NCBI RefSeq assembly: GCF_018780585.1
Contig: NZ_JADMJL010000038.1
Span: 1-64,000, forward strand
DNA length: 64,000 bases
Direction: 5' to 3'
DNA from: Methyloversatilis discipulorum
Lineage (GTDB): Bacteria > Pseudomonadota > Gammaproteobacteria > Burkholderiales > Rhodocyclaceae
How positions within the stretch are numbered: the stretch's first letter is position 1; every line of letters begins with the position of its first letter. Below are positions 34,205-42,913 of the stretch, in pieces. The translations under genes were made by a program, and so were the position numbers. The notes under the pieces were generated by a model. It did no database searches and had not been told where the DNA came from. It saw only the letters and a list, made by a program, of their open reading frames with translations.

Positions 34205-35182
34205 ATGAGCTTCACGATCATCGAACAAGCGACGCCCCGCCTGCACCGTTCCGAACTGGCCGTTCCGGGTTCCAACCCGGGCATGTTCGAGAAGGCCGCC
34301 AAGTCGGCCGCCGACATCATCTTCCTCGACTGCGAGGACGCGGTCGCGCCGGACGACAAGGAACAGGCGCGCAAGAACATCATCGAAGGCCTGAACGACG
34401 TCGACTGGGGCAACAAGACCATGATGGTGCGCATCAATGGTCTGGACACCCACTACATGTACCGCGACGTGGTGGACATCGTCGAAGCCTGCCCGCGCCT
34501 GGACATGATCCTGATCCCGAAGGCCGGCACCGCCGCCGACGTGTACGCGGTCGACATGATGGTCACGCAGATCGAAGCGGCCAAGAAGCGCACCAAGCGC
34601 ATCGGCTTCGAAGTGCTGATCGAGACCGCGCTCGGCATGGCCAACGTCGAGGCGATCGCGCAGTCGTCGAAGCGCCTCGAAGCGATGAGCTTCGGCGTCG
34701 CCGACTACGCCGCCTCGACCCGCGCCCGCACCACCGTGATCGGTGGCGTGAACAAGGACAGCGTGGTGCTGACCGACAAGGACGAGCAGGGCAACCGCCA
34801 GTCCTTCTGGACCGATCCGTGGCACGCCGCGCAGACCCGCATGATGGTCGCCTGCCGCGCCTATGGCCTGCGTCCGATCGACGGCCCGTTTGGTGACTTC
34901 AACGACCCGGACGGCTATATTTCCGCGGCGAACCGCGCCGCCGTGCTCGGCTACGAAGGCAAGTGGGCGATTCATCCGTCGCAGATCGAACTGGCGAACA
35001 AGGTCTACACGCCGTCGGAAGCCGAAGTGACCAAGGCACGCCGCATTCTCGAAGCGATGGCGCAGGCGGCGAAGGAAGGCCGCGGTGCCGTGTCGCTCGA
35101 CGGTCGCCTGATCGACATCGCCAGCATCCGCATGGCCGAAGCGCTGATCGCCAAGGCAGACACGATCGCCGCGGCACGCTGA
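34205..35182 (+). CDS. mclA: L-malyl-CoA/beta-methylmalyl-CoA lyase
   Basis: Cleaves malyl-CoA to acetyl-CoA and glyoxylate, closing the serine cycle. 325 residues of the HpcH/HpaI aldolase (CitE-like) superfamily. Metal- and CoA-site motifs include FLDCEDAVAPDDKEQAR, LIPKAGTAADVYAVD, VLIETALGMANVEAIA and FGVADYAAS. KWAIHPSQIELAN is the conserved C-terminal block. A GGAGGAGA site lies upstream. Glyoxylate released here feeds SgaA. Confidence 0.96.
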   Translation: MSFTIIEQATPRLHRSELAVPGSNPGMFEKAAKSAADIIFLDCEDAVAPDDKEQARKNIIEGLNDVDWGNKTMMVRINGLDTHYMYRDVVDIVEACPRLDMILIPKAGTAADVYAVDMMVTQIEAAKKRTKRIGFEVLIETALGMANVEAIAQSSKRLEAMSFGVADYAASTRARTTVIGGVNKDSVVLTDKDEQGNRQSFWTDPWHAAQTRMMVACRAYGLRPIDGPFGDFNDPDGYISAANRAAVLGYEGKWAIHPSQIELANKVYTPSEAEVTKARRILEAMAQAAKEGRGAVSLDGRLIDIASIRMAEALIAKADTIAAAR

Positions 35183-35193
35183 GCGTGCGGCAG

Positions 35194-35280
35194 CGCGGCC
35201 GGGGAGGGCCCGGCCGCGTGATCAATATAAGAAGCAGATGAAGCAGATGCAGTAACGGCGGGTAGTGAGGCCCGCCGCTT
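35194..35280 (+). terminator. Two hairpins in the mclA-ftfL gap
   Basis: A 10-bp stem (35194-35203 with 35209-35218) follows mclA, and a 7-bp stem CGGCGGG...CCCGCCG (35256-35262 with 35271-35277) followed by CTTTCC precedes ftfL. Between them is a tandem 9-bp repeat (AAGCAGATG twice, about 35231-35249). They may end or thin out the mclA transcript, so ftfL could be expressed partly from its own promoter. Confidence 0.5.
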
Positions 35281-35316
35281 TCCACCCCGATTGACGACTA
35301 CACGGAAAAAACCAAT

Positions 35317-36990
35317 ATGGCATCCGATATCGAAATCGCCCAGCAGGCGAAAATGCAGCGCATCAGCCAGGTGGTGTCCAAGCTGGGCATCCCGGAAGAC
35401 GCGATCGAGCCCTACGGCCACTACAAGGCCAAGGTGTCGCTCGACTACCTGAACAGCCTGAAGGACCGTCCGGACGGCAAGCTCATCCTGGTCACCGCGA
35501 TCAGCCCGACGCCGGCAGGCGAAGGCAAGACCACGACCACCGTCGGTCTGGGTGACGCGCTGAACCGCATCGGCAAGAAGACCATGATCTGCCTGCGCGA
35601 GCCCTCGCTGGGCCCGGTGTTCGGCGTCAAGGGCGGTGCGGCCGGCGGCGGCTACGCGCAGATCGTGCCGATGGAAGACATCAACCTGCACTTCACCGGC
35701 GACTTCCACGCCATCGGTGCCGCGCACAACCTGCTGTCGGCGCTGATCGACAACCACATCAACCACGGCAACGAACTGCGCATCGACCCGCGCCTGATCC
35801 AGTGGAAGCGTGTGGTCGACATGAACGACCGCGCACTGCGCAAGATCACCATCGGTCTCGGCGGAACCGCCAACGGCTTCGTGCGGGAGGACGGCTACGA
35901 CATCGTGGTCGCGTCCGAAGTCATGGCCATCCTGTGCCTGGCCAATTCGCTGATGGACCTGAAGGAACGTCTCGGCCGCATCATCATCGGCTACACGCTG
36001 GGCGACAAGAAGCCGGTGTACGCGAGCGACCTGAAGGCGCAGGGCGCCATGGCCACGCTGCTGAAGGACGCGATCAAGCCGAACATCGTGCAGACGCTGG
36101 AGAACAACCCGGCCATCATCCACGGCGGCCCCTTCGCCAACATCGCGCACGGCTGCAACTCGGTCACCGCGACCAAGGCCGGCCTGAAGATGGCTGACTA
36201 TGTCGTGACCGAAGCCGGCTTCGGTGCCGACCTCGGCGCCGAGAAGTTCATCGACATCAAGTGCCGCATGGCCGGGCTGAACCCGTCGGCCGTCGTGTTG
36301 GTCGCCACCATCCGCGCGCTGAAGTTCCACGGCGGCGTGAAGAAGGAAGACCTGAACCAGGAAAACCTCGCCGCGCTGGAAAAGGGCATCGTCAACATCG
36401 AGCGCCACCTGAAGAACATCACCGAGCACTACGGCCTGCCCTGCGTCGTGTCGGTGAACCACTTCACCTTCGACACCGACGCCGAGATCGCGCTGCTGAA
36501 GAGCCGTATCGAAGCGCTCGGCGGCAAGTTCGTGATCGCCCGTCACTGGGCGAGCGGTGGCGCCGGCGCCGAAGAACTGGCGCGCATGGTTGCCGACATC
36601 TGCGACAACGCACCGGGCAAGCACAGCTTCGTCTACGACGAGAACGCGACGCTGCAGGACAAGATCACCACCATCGCCACCAAGATCTACGGCGCCGCTG
36701 TGGTCACCTTCTCCGATGCCGCCCGCAAGCAGCTCGAAAGCTGGAACGCCGACTACGGCCGCTTCCCGGTCTGCATGGCGAAGACCCAGATGTCCTTCTC
36801 CGCCGATCCGAACGCCAAGGGCGCACCGAGCGGCCACACGCTCAACGTGCGCGAAGTGCGCTTGGCCAACGGCGCCGGCTTCGTGGTCGCCATCTGCGGC
36901 GACATGATGACCATGCCGGGCCTGCCCAAGGTGCCGGCGTCGGAGAAGATCGACATCGACGAGCATGGGAAGGTGTCGGGACTGTTCTGA
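35317..36990 (+). CDS. ftfL: Formate-tetrahydrofolate ligase
   Basis: ATP-dependent ligation of formate to tetrahydrofolate, giving 10-formyl-H4F. 557 residues. The P-loop-like motif [18 protein letters not shown] is about residue 65; [22 protein letters not shown] and the C-terminal [16 protein letters not shown] are family signatures. It routes free formate, for example from the dimethylformamidase encoded 8 kb away, into the MtdA/FchA pool. A degraded copy of its last codons is found at 42217-42279. Confidence 0.97.
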   Translation: MASDIEIAQQAKMQRISQVVSKLGIPEDAIEPYGHYKAKVSLDYLNSLKDRPDGKLILVTAISPTPAGEGKTTTTVGLGDALNRIGKKTMICLREPSLGPVFGVKGGAAGGGYAQIVPMEDINLHFTGDFHAIGAAHNLLSALIDNHINHGNELRIDPRLIQWKRVVDMNDRALRKITIGLGGTANGFVREDGYDIVVASEVMAILCLANSLMDLKERLGRIIIGYTLGDKKPVYASDLKAQGAMATLLKDAIKPNIVQTLENNPAIIHGGPFANIAHGCNSVTATKAGLKMADYVVTEAGFGADLGAEKFIDIKCRMAGLNPSAVVLVATIRALKFHGGVKKEDLNQENLAALEKGIVNIERHLKNITEHYGLPCVVSVNHFTFDTDAEIALLKSRIEALGGKFVIARHWASGGAGAEELARMVADICDNAPGKHSFVYDENATLQDKITTIATKIYGAAVVTFSDAARKQLESWNADYGRFPVCMAKTQMSFSADPNAKGAPSGHTLNVREVRLANGAGFVVAICGDMMTMPGLPKVPASEKIDIDEHGKVSGLF

Positions 36991-37011
36991 TCGTCTTTCC
37001 GCAGCAGTGAC

Positions 37012-37039
37012 AAAGGCCGCCTTCGGGCGGCCTTTCTTT
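37012..37039 (+). terminator. Intrinsic terminator after ftfL
   Basis: A perfect 10-bp stem AAAGGCCGCC-TTCG-GGCGGCCTTT (37012-37035) is followed by CTTT, 22 bp past the ftfL stop. It ends the plus-strand serine-cycle block. Confidence 0.9.
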
Positions 37040-37100
37040 GTTCGGCTCCGGCGCCCGGACTTTCAGTCGACGCACCTGTGCTGGCGGAACGAACGGCATT

Positions 37101-40100
37101 TCAGTCGCCAGCATCCTCAAACGATGGTACAGCCTGGCCGCTGACAGACATCTGCGTCAGCTCGATGTCCTGGTCTTCGCCGAACACACGCAATACGCCG
37201 TCGTCGCAGAGCACGCTGAACCGGTGTTCCCCGGCGGCAATCGCGAGCCCGGTAACGCCGTCGGGCAGCCTCAGCCTGCGCGGTGCGGACGTCATCGGCA
37301 GCAGCGGATTGCCGATGCGGTCGGTCATGCGTCCCCATACGTAGATGTATCCGGACGAATCCAGCGCCATCGAATAGCCTGCAGAGGCGGCGATGTCCGT
37401 GACCGTGCCTGTGGCCGACAGCGGTATGTCGACGGGCGTGTCGGAGACGTCAATACCAGCGACGCCCAGCTGTCCGTGACGGTTGTTCCCCCAGCCCACG
37501 ATCCTGCCGTCCTCGGCAAGCGCGAGGCTGTGCTGGTCGCCCGCGGCCACCCGATGAAACGCGAGTCCGTCGGGATGTTCGAGCTTCCTTGGCCGTACCG
37601 CGTCTGCCTCCGCACCACCTGCCTGGCTGTGGCTGTTGCCGCCCCACGCGACAATCTGGCCGCTGGCGAGCACGGCTACGGCGTGTTGCGCGCCGGCGGC
37701 GAAGTCGATGACCTCTCCGTCGAGAACTACCTTGACCGGCGTGGTCGACGATCCGCCAGGCGTGTCGCCCAGCTGTCCCCGGTTGTTGTCACCCCAGGCA
37801 TAGAGGCTGGCGTCATCGGTCAGGACCAGTCCGAACGCGTCGCCTAGAGCGACGTCCAGGGGCGGCGGCATGCCGTCCGTGTTCATGGCGGTGGGCGTCG
37901 AACGCCACGGAGGCTCGGAGCTGCGTTCACTGCGCTTCAGGGCGGATATGGCCGCCGCGACTGCTCGGGTGGTCAAACCTCCAAGTCCCGACGACGTCGC
38001 ATCGTCGCTCGCCGGTCCCGAGCGCAGGGCCCACTCAAGACCCCACATGTACAACTGGCGGTCACTGCCCACTGCAACGCTACGCGCACCCCGGGCGGCG
38101 ATCGCACGTGCGCCGACCCCGGCTGGCAGGCGGGCGACGCCGGTCTGCGCACTCGCACTGCTAAAGGTGCCGTTGCCAAGCTGTCCGAGGCGGTTGTCGC
38201 CCCATCCTTCGATCTGGCCCAACGGTGCCCGGAAAAGGTTGTGGGCGTCACCGTGGGCGACTGGCGCCACGACCGACATTTGCAATATGTTCGATGTCGC
38301 GGGCTGATCTGCGACCCCCGCCAGAATCCGGCAGAGGCCCACGCGCAGTGCGGTCACGGTCGTTCCGTCGACGCGACAGGTTTCCGGGCTGAGGCTGACC
38401 ATGTCTACCGAGGCGCCGGGCACCGTCAGCACCTCCAGTTGCGCGCTGTCGTGAACCGTGAGTTGGCGCGGTGGTGTAACGAATACGACCGGTGCGACCG
38501 GATCACCGTTGCCGGTATCCGCCTCGTCGGGTTGCCAGGACAGCGTTATGTTTCCTGCTGCGGAATCGGGCCCGGACAGCGCGATCAGATAGTCTGAACC
38601 GTCCGTGATGTCGGCCACCAGACGCAGTTCGCTGCCGGTCGCCTTGGCCAGTCCGCTGCGCACCAGTGTTCCGCCGTCGCGCTCCGAGTACAGCGCTATT
38701 GAGCGCGAGGCGGAGGTGCCTTGAACGATGAAGCGCATCGACGTTGATGCGGTGGCATGGTAGCGCCACCAGATGCTTCCGTTAGTCTCGGTCATGCCGT
38801 GATCGGGCTCGCCCTCTTCGCGGGCCGCGTCGCGTGTGCTGCCGGATGAAAGTCCGGTCACGCCGGAAACGGCCTCGGCATCACGGCGCAGGTCGTTGGG
38901 CGGCGGATCGGGGATCCGTGCAGGGCTGCGGCGCAATACCCGGTCGCCCAGACCGAGCTGACCTTCCTCGTTCTCACCCCAGCCATACAGTTGCCCGTCC
39001 GACAGTTCGACCAGAAGGTGCTGATAGCCCCCGGTTGGAAGCGCGACGACACGCAGCCCTTCCGGCAGCGCGATCGCGCGGAATCCGGGCGGCGTGGCCC
39101 GCAGTTCCTCAATCGTCATTGATGACGACCCGACCGGGCCGCTCACGAGCAGGCGACCATCTGCAGTCTGCAGCGCCGAGAAACCGCTGTGGGCGCTGAC
39201 GGCCACCACCGCAGTGCCGTCTGGCAGGGCAAGTCGTTGCGGCTCCGCAGCGACGACCCACGACGACGTTCCCAACGCGCCGAAGCTGCTTGCTCCCCAG
39301 CCGTAGACCTCACCCGTGTCGGTCAGCGCCAGCGCATGGTCGCTGCCGATCGACATGGAGGTGATCCTCACTCCTGCCGGGAAGTTCACCTTGCGCGCGC
39401 GCGGTTTCACCGCATTGGGCCACTCGTGGTTCAGACTGCCCCATTCGTAAAGACGACCGGCGGCATCCAGCGCAAGCGCATAGCTGCCGCCGGCGGATAT
39501 CGCCACCGGGGCCACGTCTGCAGGCAGGTCGACTCTGGTCCACCAAGGGGAAAGCGGCGGTGCGCTGAGACTCCCCAGTTGACCATAAACGTTGTCACCC
39601 CAAGCGTATATGTTCAGGTCATCGGCAAGCGCCATGCTGAAGTTCGAGCCAGCCGTGATCTGGAGGATGCGGGCGTCGCCGGGAAGCGCCGGCGATGCCT
39701 GGGTCAGTTCCATGCCGGGCGCACCGAGCTCTCCCGAAAAATTGCTTCCCCAGGCACGTATCCGTCCGCTCGTGTCCAGCACTAGCATGTGCAGCTGACC
39801 TGCCGCGACGCCGGCCACCGGGGTATCCACGGCACGTGCGGGCGCCGCACGTAGCCGCGACACGAAGGTGTCGTCTGCAAGAATGCCTCCCTCCCCAAAG
39901 CCCCAGCTCGTCAGATGACCATCGCGCACGGCACGGAAGCTCGCCAGCCAGCCGCCCGCGAAAGGACGCCCGATTGTCAGCAGCAGGCGTGTCCGCCACG
40001 GCGCGAAGTCCGGGTTGCCCGCCTGCGTCACCGTCAGCCGGCAGTATCCGGGGCGCAACGCGCTCAGTTCACCGTCCGCCCACCTGCAGATCGAGGGTGT

Positions 40101-41915
40101 TTCGCTATAGACCTCCGGGGCAAGGCCAGAACTCAAGTGCAGCGGCAGCGCATGCACCACGTCAGCACCTGCGTCGAGCAGCACGATCGGCACCGTGGCG
40201 CCGGTCAGAAGGCGTTGCGGCTGTCTGGGGTCGAGCTGCCAGTTCAAGCGGATGTCTCCGCTGCTGCCCTCCGGATCGGGCCACCAGACCGAAGTCGGGG
40301 TAAGGGAGTGCCCGTCGACGCTGATCTGGTACTCGGTACCCGCCTCGACCTCGAAAGTGAGCCGACTTGTGCGCAGGTCGCCGTCGTCATTGTTCGAAGC
40401 CAGTCTCGTAAGCGTTCCGAGTTCTTCGCCGCGGAATATCGTCAGCAGCGTATCGAACCCGCTGCCCACAAGGTCGAACTCCGCAATACCGCTGCGCGGC
40501 GCGGTCCAGCGCCACCATACCGTGCGCCCCAGGTGGGCATTGTTGCGGACGTCTTCCCCGTTCTCGGATGTCGCGCCAGCGTTGAAGCCGACTGCGGTGC
40601 CGCTTTCCCCCGCCAGTTCGTAGCGTTCATCGAAGCGATCGTTGTACGCGGCGACACGGGCCCGCTGGCGGCTCGAGTCGCGCAGGCTGCCGTCGGCCAG
40701 GGTGAGCAGGTATCCGGGCACGTCCATGTCCACCGACACGACGCCACGGTGTACGCGCGCTTCGCCGAGCGGAGTGTCGAGGAACTGTTCGAAGCAGTAC
40801 ATCGAGGCCTCGTCGTCGAGGAGGCAGGCGTCACGTTCCCGACCGACATCCAGTTCTACGATGGGTCGGGCGATCGATGCCGGCAGGATGACGGGCAGTC
40901 CTTTGGGAAGCACCTCGGCGTGCGCGCCTGCCGGCCACCGGAAGATGCGGCCGTCGGCGGCCAGTGCCAGGTCGAACCAATATCCGGCCGCTACCTGCAC
41001 GATCGAGGCGTCCCCCGGAAGCTGAACCTGGACAGGCGCATATGCGGGGTCATGATGGGCGGAAGCACTCACGCGGAACACCGTTCCATTGCCATCCAGA
41101 AGCAGGACGTGATGTCCGTTCGAGTCGATGTCCACAACCGGGGCATCCGTCGGCAGTGTGTAGTGCTGCGGCGAGGCATAGACGGGCCAGCTGTCGCCGA
41201 CCCTGTTTATGTCGCTCAATCCCCATGCGTAAAGCCGTCCGCTCTCGCCGATCGCCATGCTGAACTCGGCATCTCCCGAGCCTGGCGGCAGGTCGCGCGC
41301 CAGCACGCGGATCGCACGGTCGCCGTCGGGAAGCTGAACGCGGACGGGCTCGTCTCGGCTAGTGAGCGTGCCATCGCCGAGCGCCCCTCGTTGATTGTTT
41401 CCCCAGGCATGGATGCCGCCCTCATCGTCAATCGCGAGCGTGTGACTCTGCGCGCGCGAGAACTGCAGCAGACGCGCATCGGTGCGGAGGCGGGATGGGA
41501 GGGCAAAGTCACTGCGCGTGTCTAGTGCATAGGCCCGGCGTCTTGAATCGAGTCCGGCACCGCATAGCAGACCGTACTGGCAGAGGGCGAAGTCCACGCG
41601 CGGCATCACGCGGAGATGGCGACGTACCGATTCGCTCTCCTGACCCTCCCTGTCTGACAGGGTGGCGTCGATGCGGCACAGCCCGCCGCGGTGGATCTGC
41701 AGCAATCCGGATTCGTCCACACTGCATACCGCCGGGTCCGGCGTCGTGAGCTGGACGGGCTGCCCGCCCGCGCTGATGGCTGCCACGCGCTGGGCAGGTT
41801 CGCCCAAGGTGAGGCGCCACGGCGCCTCCAGGGTGACGGAAGGCCCAGCCGCGACCGTGAAGCGGCAACCGAGCAACAGGGCAAGCGCGAGAAACAAATG
41901 GATTCTGGATGTCAT
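37101..41915 (-). CDS. Giant secreted RCC1-repeat protein
   Basis: A 1604-residue exported protein of unknown role, starting at MTSRIHLFLALALLLGC (signal peptide). It appears as three units. Each opens with a bacterial Ig-like segment carrying a Cys pair (about residues 35-90, 590-660 and 1210-1270) and continues with RCC1 propeller blades recognised by WG-x(2-4)-G-LG cores such as HAWGNNQRGALG, YAWGDNVYGQLG and VGWGNNRHGQLG; I count about 13. The first two units end in PPC-like (bacterial pre-peptidase C-terminal) jelly-roll domains (about 420-575 and 1060-1200). No anchor or sorting tail is visible at the C-terminus. It stands alone between two operons. Confidence 0.85.
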   Translation of the reverse strand: MTSRIHLFLALALLLGCRFTVAAGPSVTLEAPWRLTLGEPAQRVAAISAGGQPVQLTTPDPAVCSVDESGLLQIHRGGLCRIDATLSDREGQESESVRRHLRVMPRVDFALCQYGLLCGAGLDSRRRAYALDTRSDFALPSRLRTDARLLQFSRAQSHTLAIDDEGGIHAWGNNQRGALGDGTLTSRDEPVRVQLPDGDRAIRVLARDLPPGSGDAEFSMAIGESGRLYAWGLSDINRVGDSWPVYASPQHYTLPTDAPVVDIDSNGHHVLLLDGNGTVFRVSASAHHDPAYAPVQVQLPGDASIVQVAAGYWFDLALAADGRIFRWPAGAHAEVLPKGLPVILPASIARPIVELDVGRERDACLLDDEASMYCFEQFLDTPLGEARVHRGVVSVDMDVPGYLLTLADGSLRDSSRQRARVAAYNDRFDERYELAGESGTAVGFNAGATSENGEDVRNNAHLGRTVWWRWTAPRSGIAEFDLVGSGFDTLLTIFRGEELGTLTRLASNNDDGDLRTSRLTFEVEAGTEYQISVDGHSLTPTSVWWPDPEGSSGDIRLNWQLDPRQPQRLLTGATVPIVLLDAGADVVHALPLHLSSGLAPEVYSETPSICRWADGELSALRPGYCRLTVTQAGNPDFAPWRTRLLLTIGRPFAGGWLASFRAVRDGHLTSWGFGEGGILADDTFVSRLRAAPARAVDTPVAGVAAGQLHMLVLDTSGRIRAWGSNFSGELGAPGMELTQASPALPGDARILQITAGSNFSMALADDLNIYAWGDNVYGQLGSLSAPPLSPWWTRVDLPADVAPVAISAGGSYALALDAAGRLYEWGSLNHEWPNAVKPRARKVNFPAGVRITSMSIGSDHALALTDTGEVYGWGASSFGALGTSSWVVAAEPQRLALPDGTAVVAVSAHSGFSALQTADGRLLVSGPVGSSSMTIEELRATPPGFRAIALPEGLRVVALPTGGYQHLLVELSDGQLYGWGENEEGQLGLGDRVLRRSPARIPDPPPNDLRRDAEAVSGVTGLSSGSTRDAAREEGEPDHGMTETNGSIWWRYHATASTSMRFIVQGTSASRSIALYSERDGGTLVRSGLAKATGSELRLVADITDGSDYLIALSGPDSAAGNITLSWQPDEADTGNGDPVAPVVFVTPPRQLTVHDSAQLEVLTVPGASVDMVSLSPETCRVDGTTVTALRVGLCRILAGVADQPATSNILQMSVVAPVAHGDAHNLFRAPLGQIEGWGDNRLGQLGNGTFSSASAQTGVARLPAGVGARAIAARGARSVAVGSDRQLYMWGLEWALRSGPASDDATSSGLGGLTTRAVAAAISALKRSERSSEPPWRSTPTAMNTDGMPPPLDVALGDAFGLVLTDDASLYAWGDNNRGQLGDTPGGSSTTPVKVVLDGEVIDFAAGAQHAVAVLASGQIVAWGGNSHSQAGGAEADAVRPRKLEHPDGLAFHRVAAGDQHSLALAEDGRIVGWGNNRHGQLGVAGIDVSDTPVDIPLSATGTVTDIAASAGYSMALDSSGYIYVWGRMTDRIGNPLLPMTSAPRRLRLPDGVTGLAIAAGEHRFSVLCDDGVLRVFGEDQDIELTQMSVSGQAVPSFEDAGD

Positions 41916-42286
41916 GACGGGCCGCCGGAAGCAGCGGGTCTGCAACCCGGGCTGCGGAAACTTGAGCGGTCAGCATGATGGCATGAGGCGATGTCGAAAC
42001 GATGTTCCATGCACGCCCGTCGAATGGGGAGGGCGACGCGCTTCCCGCGCAGCGGCCGTCTGGCCGGTGTTTCCGAGGCGCCGCAACGGCTGAATGAGAA
42101 CGTGAATTTTTGTGCCGGCGGCATAGCGGCCGGCGGGGCGGCTGTTGGCCTGGCCACGAAACGCGGCTTCTCCCCGACGTGAGCGGACCACCCGCACGAC
42201 GGACAGCGGCACCTGACCAGCGTCCGAGAACATCGACGAGCACGGCAAGATGTCGGGGTTGCTGCGAGTACTGCCCTGAAGAAAGC
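41916..42286. other. Gap between the RCC1 gene and amiR-like gene
   Basis: The 371-bp gap holds the promoter of the RCC1 gene (reading minus) and the 3' flank of the amiR-like gene. No convincing gene is present. A 63-codon open frame at 41991-42182 has no start signal or family look. The last 70 bp carry a decayed ftfL end, listed separately. Confidence 0.5.
42217..42279 (+). pseudogene. Remnant of the 3' end of an ftfL gene
   Basis: Read in the frame starting at 42217, the DNA encodes PASENIDEHGKMSGLL followed by RVLP and a stop. The end of FtfL in this window (36930-36990) encodes [18 protein letters not shown] and a stop. Eleven of the residues align with one two-residue gap, and the nucleotides match in the same pattern. 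An in-frame stop lies just upstream at 42214, so this is a broken fragment. Duplication or replacement of an old ftfL copy is likely. Confidence 0.65.
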
Positions 42287-42913
42287 TTACCCCGACAGTA
42301 TCTCGTCCGCATGAATGATCGCCCGCGCGATTTCCTCGGTTGCCACGCGCTTGCTCATCGCCTGTTCGCGGATGATCTTGTAGGCCTCGGCGTCGCTGAC
42401 GCCGCGGGTGCGCATCAGGATGGCCTTGGCGTCGTTGATCTGGTTCACGCTGAGCAGCTTCTGCTCCAGCCGCTGCACCCTCTTCTTGTAGCCGCGCATC
42501 TCCTGCGTCAGGCCGACGGTGAGCACCAGTGAGGCGAGCACGCCGGTCGAGCGCAGTGGGGCGCTGAGCACGCCGGTGGCACCCAGGCGCAGCATCACTT
42601 CGAAGATGGTCGGGTTCTCGTAGCCGACGACGGCGATCACCGCGGGCGGTTGTTCGAAGTTGCTGAAGTTCAGCGGCGCGTGCATCTCGTTGGACTGGAT
42701 CGCGTAGTACACGACATCGACGTTGTCCGGGATGTCCTGCACCGGCGGCCAGAAGGTCTGCACCTGGCAGCCTATGCGTTTCAGTTGCTGGATCAGCACC
42801 TCGCCGTCGGCGTCGCGCGGATGCAGTACGACGATGCGCAGATTGCGCAGCTGGGTCAGGAATTCCGGCGTGATCCGCTTGCTGCGTACGCCTGTGCGCG
42901 GCGGACTGCTCAC
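42287..42913 (-). CDS. ANTAR-domain antiterminator (AmiR/NasT-like)
   Basis: A 208-residue RNA-binding regulator. The N-terminal half (about residues 20-130) is a receiver-like domain. The usual phosphoacceptor position (VDVVYYAIQ) has no aspartate that I can identify, as in AmiR, so control is probably by protein binding. The C-terminal ANTAR domain (about 145-205) has the family pattern NDAKAILMRTRGVSDAEAYKIIREQAM. ANTAR proteins bind two-hexaloop RNA and prevent terminators from forming. It starts with GTG overlapping the stop of the amiC-like gene, so the two are made together. Its likely targets are the leaders at 44161 and 49867. Confidence 0.88.
   Translation of the reverse strand: MSSPPRTGVRSKRITPEFLTQLRNLRIVVLHPRDADGEVLIQQLKRIGCQVQTFWPPVQDIPDNVDVVYYAIQSNEMHAPLNFSNFEQPPAVIAVVGYENPTIFEVMLRLGATGVLSAPLRSTGVLASLVLTVGLTQEMRGYKKRVQRLEQKLLSVNQINDAKAILMRTRGVSDAEAYKIIREQAMSKRVATEEIARAIIHADEILSG

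Noticed and set aside
31133-34975. A 1280-codon open frame on the minus strand opposite ppc and mclA.
   Set aside because: It is antisense to two strongly conserved serine-cycle genes, its translation is rich in Arg, His and Ala, and it shows no domain. High GC content produces such long shadows.
41991-42182. A 63-codon open frame in the gap after the RCC1 gene.
   Set aside because: No ribosome-binding site, composition unlike the neighbours, and no recognisable fold or family.
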